Shown here piece after piece: positions 38,341 through 51,363 of a stretch of 64,000 nucleotides of DNA. The stretch covers positions 7,502,001 through 7,566,000 of the forward strand of contig CM114272.1 in assembly GCA_050084515.1 (NCBI GenBank), written 5' to 3'. The DNA is from Blasia pusilla. Its lineage: Eukaryota; Marchantiophyta; Marchantiopsida; Blasiales. Numbering within the stretch: position 1 is the stretch's first letter; every line of letters starts with the position of its first letter. The translations under genes were made by a program, and so were the position numbers. The notes beneath the pieces are model-generated. The model saw only the letters and a list, made by a program, of their open reading frames with translations. It had not been told where the DNA came from and did not search any database.

Positions 38341-38508
38341 GATTTATAATTTTCACATTTATTTTCTATATCTATGTCATTATTTTTAAAATAAGTGATT
38401 TATAATTTTCAAATTTATTTTCTATATCTATGTCATTATTTTAAAAATAAGTGATTTATAATTTTCAAATTTATTTTCTATATCTATATTATTATTTGAA
38501 TGATGTTT
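38341..38508 (+). repeat. Three 56-bp AT-rich tandem repeats
   Basis: Units start at 38341, 38397 and 38453 with GATTTATAATTTTCA and continue to TTATTTTTAAAATAAGT. The third is truncated and runs into the Helitron-like element. Confidence 0.9.
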
Positions 38509-38687
38509 CTCAAATGAGACAACTTGAAAGTTCGTTTCACCACTAGTCTTTTCAAAGGCATTCTTGTTTTTTTATGTAAGGACAAGAATATATGACACTT
38601 GGCATGCATGTCTATAGTATAAAATAGGTTATAGAAGTTAAATCAGGCGTTTAGGGTTACAAGAATCGTGCATAGCACGGATCCTAG
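38483..38687 (+). mobile_element. Helitron-like non-autonomous element (205 bp)
   Basis: It starts TCTATATTATTATTTGAATG and ends with a short hairpin (CGTGC ATA GCACG) followed by GATCCTAG and then A. The start matches the element at 10405 and the hairpin is of the same kind. CTAG is the expected Helitron 3' end, though the base after it is A rather than T. Confidence 0.5.
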
Positions 38688-41600
38688 ATAGTTATTATTA
38701 TTAGAAGATTACCTCTTTTGGAGACCACTTTGACACATTGTGTCAAATATGTTCCTTTTCTTACACATGTCATTGTCAAATTTTAAAACATGAATTAATA
38801 TTATATTTGCAATACATTTCATGGTGTCATGGATAGGAACATTGCTTGTGAAACATATTAGGGTAAAGAGGGCAATCTCTTTCCAAAGGGTTACAATCAT
38901 ATTCCCTACATGTCTCATATTGATTAAACACAAAGATTTTGCACCCAATTTAACCACCACATGACATGCCTTGTTGTTGCTTGATGGTACTTCTTTATTG
39001 TTGCTAAATTTTATTCAAGCAATCATTTTCATAAGTGGTATTGGTCAGCCTATCGTATTCATTCTTTGCCTGGCCCGAGTTTAAGTAAATCTACGAAAAT
39101 TGATTGGATCACCCTAACTATCCAATACCAATGCAACTATCTATAAACCACCCAGAACACAACTTCTTCTTAGAAATTAGAAATCCCCAAATCCTTACTT
39201 GCAACGTGACAAACTCTCAAGGATAAGTCAATACTAGTATAATCATGGGTTTATATTAACTCCCATAATTAACTCTTACAATTCTCAAGTGTCATTTTGA
39301 GTCAATCCGAGTGGCTGAAAATGCCAAGTGTCAAGAGGAGAGGAGAGGAGTTTGCAAAATGAAAGGGCCCTTTGGAGGGTCAAGAGGAGAGGAGAGGAGG
39401 AGGAGAGGAGTTTGCAAAATGAAAGGGCCCTTTGAATGCTGAAGTGAATTGATAATCATTGCACATAGAAACCCTAGGGGACTTGGGGCAAATTTGGGTT
39501 GGTTAAAATGAAAGACGTCAATGTTTGGAGTGTTTAAACACAAGATGGGTATCTGTATTAATCGTATAGATGACCTTCCTAATTAAATATCCCTTGTTGG
39601 GCTAGTAGATATATGCCTTCAAGTCCAAATTATGCCTTTCCCACCTTTGTATTCTTATCTTATTAACAAAAAAATTTCTTTATGAGAAGTCTTTTTCCAA
39701 AATGCAATTGAGTCAACAATCATATATTTGAATACCCAACACTTATCATGGCCCATCTAAAAGAAAATTGAATCATGCCACAATGGTGAAGGAAACATTT
39801 ATGTATTTAGTCAATCTTGGTAGTTCCAATGCTCTTGCATAGGCAAAGTTGCATGAAAATGGACTTGTCCTTCCATGGGACAAACATGCCAAACGGGCCC
39901 CCCGACTGGATTTTTTTGGTACTCTGAGCTAGCTTGGAATGCATGAATATGTGTAGATAGGTATCAAATGGGTATGCAAGTTTCAAGCCTGCACCTGGCT
40001 TGCATTGAGCATGTGTGTGGCTTGCATCGGCCAATAGTAGGCTCGCGGGCGAGCTCGATGCGGGCTACTAAATGGGTGGCAAGAACGGGCGGTGGGTTGT
40101 TCGATTGGGTGTGAGTTGGCCAAGCCAAGATCTAAGTTTCGGGCGGGGTGGGCCGGGTGGCAGGAACCCGGGCCCGCATGGACATGTTTTTCATCGGCCC
40201 TAGGATGGACATAAGGCCACGGATACAAAAATTTTTCGTGCGCAACCTTATATATAGGAAGTTGGAGATGTTATGTGATAATGAATAAAAAATTCAGGGT
40301 AGGAGGGAAGTTTGGGTAAATTCTAATAGATCTTGAAAATAGAGAATTAATTTTAAGATAAAAGAATTCACTTAACAACTAAACATATATCTTCTCTTTT
40401 TCCATTTTCTTCTTAGTTTAGTTTAGGGAAATACTATTTTTAAAATCAAATGTGAAATAGATGGCATGCATGGAGAGATTCTCAATAAATAGTATGATTA
40501 AAAAAAATACTTCTAGCATCAATGAACGATTATATTCATTATTTTATTTTTCATGAATCTAAATGCAAGAAAGGAAATACTCTCTCAAAGAAAAAGTATG
40601 ATTTTCTTGAATCTACAAGAGATTTTACATGTATTCAAAGTTCCACAATTGCTACTATGTTTAAAGTATGCTATAATAGGAAAAAATCTTATGACTTGGA
40701 ATCTATTATAGATAATGATTGTGTTGAGATCATTTTGTGACTCTCAACAACCACAATCCTACAAATACTTTTGATTGTGATAAGACTTTCTTGTGAAATC
40801 TTATAAATGCAAATGATTTTGTATTCTTAATTAGTAATAAAAATTAATAGCCCTAATTAAGAAGTGACATATGGTGTGAACATGATTGCCACAACTTAGA
40901 AGGGAGAATGTTTAGACATGTGAACTTGATGAAGAATCATCATTATAATGAAATCCAATTGATCATGTCCTTAACGGTAACATTTTTTTCTCTTGAGGAT
41001 ATCGAAGATAAATCATATCTAGGATCATTCATCAACTAGTGTGTGGCCCCGCCAAGAGGGAAGAAATTTATGTGGGAAGAGATTGTGAGTGGTGAATTGA
41101 TTGTGAAATCCATGCGGATAGGCTAGATGAAGAGGGGAAAAAAAGCAGAGTTGTTTGTAGAGGCCATAATGAGCAAGTCTATGAAATAATAGATGCAAAG
41201 CAATTGTAGAAAGAGAATAAGAAGTTGCAAAAAATTATGCAAGAATATAATGAAAAATTGGTGAATTTTTTATATGGAGGATTGTAAATTTTGTAACAAG
41301 ATTGACAAGTTGAAGTGAGTGGTATTGTGAATATTAAGGGAATATAATCCAATATTTAATGTATTTTTAATGGCCTATCAACACTAAATATTGTTGGTAA
41401 TATCTAATGTTTGATTGCAAGTAATACTATAAATAAAAGGAATAGGATGCATCAAGGTGTTTGTATAACACCAAGAGGGAACTTTGAGTAAAAGTTAGTA
41501 ATTGGGGTTCCAAGAGTTGTGAGAAGATTTAACTCTTCCAAAGTGAATTTATGGAATAAATTAAGCTGAAAATTTATAAGGTTTAATAATTCAAAATATA

Positions 41601-43200
41601 CAAATATAATCCAAAATTTATTTGAGATATATTGTAGTCCATACATTGAGAAAATTCATGAGTTCTATATGGGATGATTGACTTTAATTTGATTTGAGGG
41701 GATTTATATGGGTCAAATTTTTTTAATATTATGCTATGGATTAAAGGTCTTTATGGAATTTTTGAAATATTCTTCGTAGTTCAAGAAATAAGTTCTTAAA
41801 TCATTGTATAAATCCTTGAATAGAAGTAGTATGGTCTTTGAAGGCTTATATTTATGGAATGTGTTTCCTAAGTAGCAAACATAGGCTTAAATAGATATGT
41901 TGAGGAATCAAATACATATTTTGAAAACTCTTGGGTTAGTATTGTACACTATGAAATTAAAAATTTTCAAGTCATTTGATTGAGGTCATGTATAGCGGTT
42001 ATAATTGTGATTAGACTTTCATATGTACAAGAAATCTCACATATGTCTAGTAATAAGAAGGGTATTCTATAATATTATAACTATATTTTTTTAAATATTG
42101 AGAACTATCTACCATACTAAAACTTCATATATATATATATACTCTTTTGGTTGTAACTACGAAAATTCGAAGATTTTTTTTGAATCTAAGAGTGTTTGGG
42201 AAGTCTCACACATATGTGGAACCAACAACACATGTTATAGCCGAAGCTACACGCAAACGAGATTGGAGACATCAAAGGCCTAATATCATTTTGAGTGAGA
42301 CCATATTTTTTTGGATGATGCTCATGTTAGTAGCAAAAAAAAAAAAGCAAGGAGGTGATATGGATTGCTAATAGTTTGTAGAATATGCAATTTATGTGCA
42401 TGAGTGAAAGAAAAGCAACCACATATGCTCCACTTATTAAAAGATATCAAAGATGGAAGAAAACATAGAACCCACAAGAAACTACAAGACAAAATAGTGA
42501 ACATGTGAAATTTAAGATGAAAAAGAAGATGGATGTGCTGAACATGGAGTTGAGCGAATGAAGTAATTTCTCATATTAAGAGAGGATGGGTTTGTTATTT
42601 TCAAAGGGCTCATCGTTTGACACATGTCATTCCGACAACAAGAAAATCTATATACTAATTGGAGGATGTAGTTTTTTGCAGCTGCTCCTCCTTTTGACAC
42701 GTGTCATTAGTTTTCTTTCAAAAATAATTTTGGTCACCTTAAGTGGGGGGTCATGGGAAGAGAAATTGGTAAGGAGAGTGAATAGTTAAGGATCCGTGCA
42801 TCGAAGTTACGAAATAGGTGAAAGCGGAGGGGGGGGGTGGTTGAATATTTGAATAGGGATCCTTGCAATGCAAGACAAGAAAATCTTCTTATCTTCGTAG
42901 AGTTTCAGCAGCATGTAAATATTTTTAGAGGCAATGTGCCAATATCACTCCTACACCACCTTAGGATAATTCTCGTTTACTTAAATGAAGAAGTGGAAAC
43001 AAAACAAAGTTCCCAAATAAAAAAGAAGGTAAAAAAAATTGTCCGAAAGTGCAAGTATGCATGATTGTAAGAATGAAAAGAAACCAGAAACCGACTGAAA
43101 AGGGATACGAGTCCATCAAAATGAAAGAGTGAACGAAATGAAACGTCGAAATGAAGAGAACGTTTGAAAAAAGAAGAAGAAATGAGGTTTCTCTGGAGGA
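38688..43200. other. AT-rich intergenic region, no gene recognised
   Basis: Only short open frames without domains. A third, decayed Helitron-like element may span about 42647 (TCTATATACTAATTGGAGG) to about 42810 (GGATCCGTGCATCG), but its hairpin is broken. Confidence 0.35.
39331..39434 (+). repeat. Two-unit tandem repeat (49 and 55 bp)
   Basis: TCAAGAGGAGAGGAGAGGAG followed by TTTGCAAAATGAAAGGGCCC occurs twice. The second unit has extra GGA units. Confidence 0.9.
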
Positions 43201-45896
43201 GTTCGACATGATTTTATTTATTTATTTATATCAAAGAATGAGACGCTGATGGGTCCATTTAACGTGACGGGAATCACACGATTTTGTGCCCCTTTCCGTA
43301 CGAACGGGACGGAGCGATTGGACGGACGAACTCCTGTGGACCGGCGAAGCTCACACCATCGGAATGGCCCAAAGCACCGACATCCGCGATGGCCTCTGGA
43401 AACGGCGGACGGAGTGCACGTGCCGTCCGTCCGTCCCGGAAGGACTCCTTCCACAGTCGCCGGTTTATCTCGCCTGTGGGTGCCGGGGATTGGGGGGGAG
43501 CTTGGAATCTGAAGCACGGGAAGAACGAAGACTTCTGCGGGAAATCCCGTTTCTGTTCATTCGATCGTAGCCATGGAACGCAGTTGACTGTGGCCTCTTC
43601 TTGTTTTCATTCATTCATTCAAAAGCTATGGAGCGCCCGTAGCGTCGGAGTTCTCCCGCATCGCTTATTTCTCCCTCCCATCGCCGGACGTCTGCGCGGA
43701 AGAGCACGGACTTCTCTCGTCAGTCGTCCGCGCGCTTCCTTGCTTGCTCGCTGGATCGATCGATCGATGGATGGATGGAATTGTTGAACCGAAAGAATCG
43801 ATTGAGACGCGTGTGATTTGTCCGCTGAGGGAGGGATGCGAGTCCTTGAGCGGTGTCGCTTGGACCATTGGACTAGAGACCGACTGAAGTGGGCGTGCGA
43901 GAGAAGAAGGCTACTGCATTCATTGGTTGCTCGTATAGCTTATAGAGAAGGCGCTAGAGTGCCCTGGACTCTGGAGTCGTCGGGTTTTCTAACCAGAGGT
44001 CGATTTAATTTAACCTGGAGTCCTCCCGAGCGACGGGAACGTCTGTCGTCGTCCTATAGAGAGGACTAGTGGCATGTTGAGTTTCGAGGGCGATGAGAGA
44101 GAGACGAGAGTCTCGGAGAGAGAGGAATGTGGAAGTCTACTTCTAGGTTTCGGTAGATTCGCCACCCCTTCGCTTTTGCTTTTTCACTCTGCGCTCCGCC
44201 CTCCACTTCCACCTATTTCGTAGCTTTCAACTTCCACATTTTCTTTTCCATGCTCAAAGCCTTCCACAAGCAGATGGGAAGACCCATGGAATATTCCGTC
44301 TTTCCGACGTTCCATGCAGAACACAAAATTTACAAAGTGACAAAGTGATTTTCTTAACGTAGGATCACCTTGTGGGAAATGCTTTCATTACGGCCCAATA
44401 CTCGACTCCTAGTGCAGAGAGCGTGCACAATCCGAGGGTTCTCAGCCCTGGGATATGGAATTTTTTACAGTCGGAATATAGAATAGACTGTTATTCCCCA
44501 CTGTACCAGTGTTCTCGAAACATACTACCTTACAGACTCGAAACCAGGTTCCTCTGAAAGCCACTTTTCCACTCATAACCCCATTCACCACATTATAGTT
44601 CGAAATTATGGTCATGTGATGCGCACGAAGAATGGATGTGGTGGAGATGGAGGTGAAGGTTTCGTTCGGACGACATCCGAAGGACCTGCGATCCGTAAAG
44701 ACTCACGGGTAGAAACGTCCGGAAGCTCACGGCTGTATTGCCCGGGGACAATACGGCCGTGAGCTTTGAAGATGGGGGTCGCATCCATGCGGATCCCATG
44801 AGATGCCCGTGCAGATTTTGCTCCTGCCCTCTTACATTCTCCGGACTACCACCACTCGGAGGTTTCACCACTTTACTACGTGCTTTCACATACAATCCGG
44901 AGGAGGAAGGACGCCAATCCGATTGAGTAGGTGCAAGGAGGTTTCGACCTCAGAGTGTGTTGACGAAACCTAAGGCGAGAACCGACTGGGTCCTGGAGGA
45001 CTACGCGGCAGGACGCGGACTGACGTGATGGAGCTTGGATCCCGTTCATTTTCGACGAGTGGTCGGGAGGAGAGACTTACCACGTCGAAGTCAAGGGAAT
45101 GGGGATGGCCGTATCATAATGGGACACGGAAGGGAAGAGGATGGCCGTATATTCTGGCGGGTGTATTAAGTATAAGAGTACTGTAAAACCGTTTCGTCTA
45201 GTATACAGCCATTCTCGATCCAGTCTCTCTGCAGCCAGACTTTGGGGGTGGGGAGAGGGTTCATAAATAAGACTAGATTGTTTCTATTTTAGTCGGATGA
45301 CAGTGAATGACGACAGTGGATACCTCATCCCATAAGCATAGACAAGTACGACAGTTACACCCAAAGAGAGTAAGTTGAGTGGACATACGTGAAGCATGAG
45401 AATATCCGACGGACGCACAATGTAGAAGGTTTGTAGATTTCTTCCTGTTACGTGAACAGAATCAAGCTCAAGAGGTACTTCATACAATGAGTACCCACGG
45501 TTACAGACAAGACTTGGATGAGACTCGACTGAGCATCATACCTCAGGCATCAGTGTCTTTAACACCCACAAAACTCCTTGCCTTCGGCTACAAGATCTCA
45601 TCCGCCGCCTAAACTTTGCGCATCCATCTGGACGTGTGGTGGTGAGACTAAGAAATCCTCTCTAGATTATCTAGCCTACATCCTGTGTACATGAAACATT
45701 ATATTGAAAGGGGAAAGTTTACAATTCGTCCCAAATCGTGTGCGCATGATTATGTTAACGTTCTACAATCTCAGCTGACGAGATTCTGATTACTTCCATT
45801 TTACAAGTTCAACTCTTCCGGTGTCAACAGCTCACCACTAGCTGTAGGGAACATCCTCCGATCTTCTAAGCCAAAGTGGTGTTCCATTCACTGACC
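43201..45896. other. GC-rich intergenic region, no gene recognised
   Basis: Open frames on both strands at 43250-43790 reach 167 codons, but overlapping frames are equally open, which reflects base composition. No domain seen. ATTC and GATC/GATG tetranucleotide runs occur near 43611 and 43755. A TATA-like TAAGTATAAGAG lies near 45168. Confidence 0.35.
44724..44765. repeat. Strong hairpin: 17-bp stem, 8-nt loop
   Basis: AGCTCACGGCTGTATTG is followed by CCCGGGGA and then the complement of the first arm with a single change (a G-T pair in RNA). No T-run follows. Function unknown. Confidence 0.85.
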
Positions 45897-48800
45897 CTAG
45901 TTTATTACTCTCCTCTTCTTCTTGCGAAGCTTTTCAAAAAATTCATAGATGTCGTCACTTGTCACAGTTTTTCCTGTCTCACCGAAGGGTGTCTGCCACA
46001 ATAGAAGCCACAAACCAAGTCAATCCAAGAAGCTTAAGATTACTTCTTCTACCTGCTCCATCCAGATAAGTGACTTCATAGCAACCAAACTATTTACAGT
46101 TGCATCCCAACTGTCTGTAAGGACCGTGCAATAGGAGACTACAGACTTGTTGGATTCCTTGGGTTAGTGGACACGCCCTATTTAAAATGAAGTATATGCG
46201 AGCAGTTCATTAAAGAACATATACTCCAAGCTATGACGAATCCATTAGGAATGAGGTGCCCAAAACTGGACTTAGGATGACCCAGCTATGAGGGGATAGC
46301 AATCATTTGAATTGAAGTCTTCGAAAAAGTGTTGGATTAGTGCTGGAAGAATTCACAACTGTGAAGATGACAAATGACGGTATGCCAAAAAAACTCACCA
46401 GGAATGTCTCCAGCTCAGATGCCATATCCTTGATGCCGTGGACAAGTTCAATGCACTGAACGTGGCCAAGCTTTTGTAGGAAGGCCCGTTGTGTTCCCTC
46501 TTCTTTTTCAGCATTCTCAACCCTCTTCCTTTTAGCTGTTTCCTCATACTCCTGAAGTGTATCCTCCTTCTCGAGTAAAAATTCCACGCCCTTGGTAGTA
46601 TACAAACCCCTGCAATCCTTACAGTCACAAAGCTGTGCCCTCCAACTTTTAGCCAAGAACACTGCTCGTCCTACCTCTGGTCCCTTTACACCAGTTAGCC
46701 CCTCATCTCCATCACCAGAATTCAAGTGGAGAATTGCACTCTTATTAGGTTGGTTGAGTTTACATAAAGCTAATCCACTGCCGGATGACTCGCCCATAAC
46801 ACGCATTGACAAAGAATCGAAAGTCCCATTTTCTGCTTTTGCTTCCACCTTCGGAGTTGGAAGCTCAAGGTCACTCTCCAGGTCACTCTTCGCACTGACA
46901 GGTCCATTCGTATCAACGGAAGTTCCAGAAGGGAGGGCAACTTCCTCGACTCCACATTCTTTCTTTGCGACCAAAGGTGATGGTTCTGGAATCTCAGTCA
47001 ATAGCGATTCATCACCATCTTCTGAATCAATTGGTGGTATCAGCAACTCTGGGTACTTGGAAAGGAAGCTACAGCGTTGGACGCAAGACTGACAAATCAG
47101 CTCATCAAATGTTGGCTCCCCTTCCTCATCCCGTGGAACCTGTAGATTGGAGAAAATGTCAAAATGTCTGCATTTCTTGAAGCTGATTTTGACACATAAT
47201 TGCTCTTCAGATGACTGCAACATGATCAACACCTAATGGACAATCATTATGAAGTAAGAGATTTGCTTTCATATTTCAAGACCTTCTCTACTGAATCATC
47301 TGCTCAGACTTCACACCTGTAGGGAAGGTGGCAGGCCGAGATGAGTCTCATGAAACCAGTCCTCACAAATGCAACATTGCAGCATTTCCCCCTGGTCTGC
47401 TCCTTCAGGGTCCGGATATGGTCGATGACATGTGCAATAAACGCCTCCATAATTTTGATTGTACACGTTGTCTTTGTTGAGTTGATCTTTGTCCTTGCAG
47501 AGCTTGCATTCAAAACTTCCAAACTTCTCATTCCCACAGTCACATCGAAAGCCTCTTCTCGTCCACAACTCCACCACCTTGCCCATCATACAACGCACTT
47601 GTTGCCTATTACAGGAATAAGGAGAGCAGGCATAGCATGATGCCACGAGCTTGTCAACGAAGGGACCTACGACAGGGGAATATACAGAGAACAAACTTGA
47701 AACTCTTCCATCCAGGCTCTTCCCTAGTGGAGACTCTTCAATATAAGAGGTCAAGAAATGGCATTCAAAAGCCATCTCCATTGTTAACATGAAATTGTAC
47801 CAAGTGAGACCACAGATTCATACGTTGATCACTGACCACGATCACAAGCCATAATGGCATCCTCATGCAAGCAGTAATCCAGCGGCAGTGAGAAAGACAC
47901 TACTTGGGAGATCCTCAGTTTGTCCGTTTCCGGAAATTGGGGTGGTATAAGACAGATAGGGATGAAAGCACTCACTTCGTGACCGTCATGGCATGTCAAA
48001 GAACAAGCTGTGCAGAAGCCGGCATTTCCTGCTGGTGTACATGTAAGGCATGAAAAAACAGCTTGCCTTTTCATGTACCCCTTCTCATAAGTGCACTCTT
48101 TGCCTTCGTCGCCTCCTAGCACTAGATCAGCCTCCTGCCATTTTCACTACATCAGTGAATTCCGACTTTCGTAGTTTCTTTACGATATTGGAGCAACTCA
48201 ACGTCGACGTTAGACAGTACTGACATCACCTGCTAGGATGCAAGACGCCGATCAGGACGCACAGGATACGTCACATTTGTAGTGAGTGTTGGGTCAACCT
48301 GGCACACCAAACTACGGGCTCCCCAATTATATTGACCTATCACTTGGAGTGAACCTGTATCCACTATCACAAACCCTTTCATTTCTGCCAAACACCCAAA
48401 TGTATTATGCAACTAAGACTCGTTGCATTAACATATCTTCAGAGTTAACGTAGGAGGAGGAGAAGGAGAGTAAGCCCTCGTCCGGTGAAGGTTTCATTCC
48501 AATTGACCTCCGCTTGCCGAATCAAGCCTGCCGTGCACCGTGGACCGATGCCTTGGGTGCCTCGCATTACGCCTATGTCGACCGTTACTGGACTGGCTTG
48601 ACCCCACTCTTGGTCTGCCAACCTCTGGAATCCCCCACGCCAGAAGATAGCCCAGGTGACAGTCGCAGCGGGAGATACTAATCTAACAGTGATTTCCTGG
48701 ACTCCCGGAGACCTCCACGCAGACGGGACCTGCCATATGTCCAATTTGTAGCGGCTGTGGCGGCACATCCAACAATTCCCCTATCCAGAGACAAGAAATG

Positions 48801-49084
48801 ACTTCTTCATCATGGCATAGCGTAATCAGGGAAGGCACGTAGGTTGTGATCCCTCTACTGTTGGTCATTCCGGACCTGGACTCCGGGGTGGACAACTTGA
48901 GTCTACGATACCCATTTCATGTGTGCGTTAGTTAATGACATCCGTTTCGACAGAAAACCTCACGTCCAGGTTTTTCAATTCGGTTTTGTTTGGAGTTTTA
49001 CATGGAGGAGAATTGTTTCAGAGAGAGAAAGGACTGGAAGCCGTTTTCCGCCGAAAGTCACCAGTAAACGCTCCCAGCGAAATG

Positions 49085-49122
<38 letters not shown>

Positions 49123-49525
49123 CTCTCTGTGTCTCTCTCTGTCTCATCTTTGTTTATATTCTAGGGCTCACATCTAAAACAGACGAATTGAGCTCGTAGG
49201 GCCCCTTTAAACCTACTTGTTGTATATCCCACCCGACTCGGGCCTTTTGCTCCGACCCGATCGGTTGTAATTTCCAATCAAAGTCCCGTACTCCTCTTAT
49301 GTCCCCGAGGGCCATTAACAACTCAGTTAATTCCCTCTCTGCGAGTTCCAATTCGCCGCACCGTCAATCCCTTCTCCAAATTCTCGCGCGTGCGCACCCG
49401 CACACGTACACGTACTCACATGCACACGAAGCAGGGAGAAAACTCACCAATTGCTGCGCTTCCACGCCCTGAATGAACTCGTTGATGCTGACCACCTGCT
49501 CACTCTCCGCCTCGTCCTCCTCCAT
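45897..49525 (-). CDS. UBR7: UBR7-type E3 ubiquitin ligase (UBR box and PHD finger)
   Basis: UBR7 proteins join a UBR-type zinc finger to a PHD finger; the human protein ubiquitinates histone H2B, and the plant role is inferred from homology. Minus-strand exons: 49525-49448, 48134-47976, 47577-47317, 47139-46399 and 45992-45897. All are in phase 0 and give 444 aa. The UBR box spans about residues 33-98: ECTYEKGYMKRQAVFSC, CLTCTPAGNAGFCTACS, CHDGHE joined by splicing to VVELWTRRGFRCDCGN. The PHD finger follows (YCTCHRP at 126, CCICEDWFHETHL at 147-159, ICQSC at 181-185). The C-terminal YEFFEKLRKKKRRV is the family's basic tail. Exon 1 (MEEDEAESEQVVSINEFI) is acidic, as is usual. The middle of exon 4 is Ser/Glu/Asp-rich and probably disordered. 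The first intron holds a (CT)n tract. Confidence 0.94.
49088..49144 (+). repeat. (CT)n microsatellite in UBR7 intron 1
   Basis: Pure CT from 49088 to 49118, continuing as CTCTCTGTGT-type variants. On the gene's own strand it is a (GA)n run. Confidence 0.95.
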
Positions 49526-49748
49526 CGCACCTCCTCTCAGGCTCCGACCTCCTTTCCCCTAATCCCTGCAAGCTTCCTCCGATCCGTCCTTCAGGTTCTG
49601 ATCCCAAGCTCCCCCAACCCCTTCAAACCCCGACAATAATTCAAATTCGGTCTCTAGGGCGTGCGAGAAATCGCCGATCGCGCGCAGACACCAGAGAGGG
49701 GAAGATGAGGGCACAAAGAGAGCGCGTCCTTTGGGGTGCGATAGTCTC

Positions 49749-49858
49749 GGAAAACCCATCGGAAGTACAAAAGAGGGGGACTCAAAGAGTCAAAACCTAA
49801 ACGAGTGATGGAAAACCCATCGGAAGTACAAAAGAGGGCACTCAAAGAGTCAAAACCT
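49749..49858 (-). repeat. Tandem duplication (61-bp period) upstream of UBR7
   Basis: GGAAAACCCATCGGAAGTAC, then CAAAGAGTCAAAACCT, occurs at 49749 and again at 49810. It lies about 225 bp upstream of the UBR7 start codon, in the promoter or 5' leader. Confidence 0.85.
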
Positions 49859-49905
49859 GAAGGCCACAACAGGACCAGAAAAGGAAGAAGGGGGCATTCC
49901 CCCCC

Positions 49906-51363
49906 CTAACGACGAAACTCACCAACAGCAGAGACAATATCAGCAACAACAAGAGAGCTATGACTACTACTAAGTGGGTCTCTAGCGCGGCGTCTCCACG
50001 CTGAGCCCGCCAAAAATACCATTAGCCTGGGCACGTTGCATAACGCTATGGAGACCAGCGCTACAATCTGAGAATCGCAGTAGCTAAGGACAACCCATTT
50101 CTCGAGTGGAGATGATGGGCGCACTCGTAATGAACGAGCAGTCGAACCTCTCCCCCCATAGCCCCATACATCTCTATGGCGAGGGGATGAAGATGTGTCC
50201 TCGTGTAGTCGATTTGTAGATATGTGTCTTCTTCGCCGCCGCCGCGCTCTTGTAGCATTCCCTTGGGCCACCACTTGGGCTCTGACGCCTCCCGCGTGAG
50301 GATGCGTGACTACCACGTCCGCCACAACCACCTCGGCCTCACGTGTCATGTAGAGATCGGCACGAATGAGGGAATCCCGCATGGAGTAGTGCCTCTCTCT
50401 CTGCACATGGAAGCCACTCTCCCGAGCAATCGAACATGATATCCCCTTTGCATCGTGAGTGGCTATCCTCTCACCCCAATCGACAGCGTGCCAAATGCAC
50501 ACCAAGTAGATCCAGGCTCGCGACACTCGCGGTGTGTCGAACCAACCACCGATGGTTGGGGAGGCCCAAAGCGGAACCGCATCGCTGTGGTATAGGTAAG
50601 TGGTGCGTCACGGAAAGCTTGGAGAGAAGGGGCGCCCCTACCCATGAGCCTGCCCCCTTTCCGGAGCAAGAGCGAATACGGGCCCCTAACCTCCATGGGA
50701 ATATTCCCGTCGGACATAGTGCCTCTAAAACTGCCTCAAAGTGGGCTTCCATCAAGGAAGATTGGAGCCAGATCGACCGGAGGTAACTAAGGAGGAGAAA
50801 GTGGGGAGAACGGCTTTGGCCTCAACTCGAAGGGAATCTCTACAAGTTGTGATTGAAGAGGCGAAGTGGGAAAGAGCCATCCTCGACACTGGGAGACGTA
50901 GTGTAGAAGGAGCGGTCTATCTCTAACCAAAAATCGGGAGCAAAGGAGGGTGCCACTGTGGCCCAACTCCCTAAAAAAAAAAGCGGAGGGCGCCACTAAC
51001 TCGGTTGAGAGAAGACCTACTCCACCAAAAGAAATCGGCCAAGAGGCCTGTCTCTGAGCTAACTCCCCATGGGGCACTCTAAGGAGCCGGGTCCTAGAAG
51101 ATCCCCAAACACCTGCATGAGCTTCCTATCAAAGGATCTATATAGGGAAGAAAGGTGACTAGATGTCCAGACAGTTCTAGTGAGGTAACCAGGTCTACGA
51201 GCAAAACAAGAAGAGAGAATGCCGAAGGCGACTTGAGGGTCACCAATCCTCGTAAGATCATCAACGTGGAGAAGATCCTCGGTAAGAGCCGCTGCCACGA
51301 AAGTCGATACAAAGTCCAGCCTCCCGAGCGGTACTCCCAAGACTCGGAAGAGGGTGCGGGGTG
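49906..51363 (-). pseudogene. C-terminal part of a second LINE type (post-RT, Cys/His, nuclease-like)
   Basis: The minus strand shows VLGVPLG-x-LDFV, then GDPQVAFGILSSCFARRPGYL and SFGGVGLLSTELVAPSAF. These are typical of the region after the RT core in some non-LTR elements of algae, oomycetes and non-seed plants (from memory of such proteins). Further on come SCSGKGAGSWVGAPLLSKLS and GERIATHDA, then SIARESGFHVQRE and a D-x(n)-VVVADVVVTHP block. The last resembles a PD-(D/E)XK-type nuclease core of restriction-like-endonuclease LINEs; this is tentative. Several frameshifts; no RT core is left on the right, so the copy is 5' truncated, as is common for LINEs. Confidence 0.55.

Noticed and set aside
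42647-42810. Possible decayed Helitron
   Set aside because: The start fits, but the hairpin arm is missing; mentioned only within the intergenic entry.
43284-43787. 167-codon plus-strand open frame in GC-rich DNA
   Set aside because: Other frames over the same bases are just as open, composition is biased, and no domain or conserved motif is visible.
46592-47092. 166-codon plus-strand open frame
   Set aside because: It is the antisense shadow of UBR7 exon 4.
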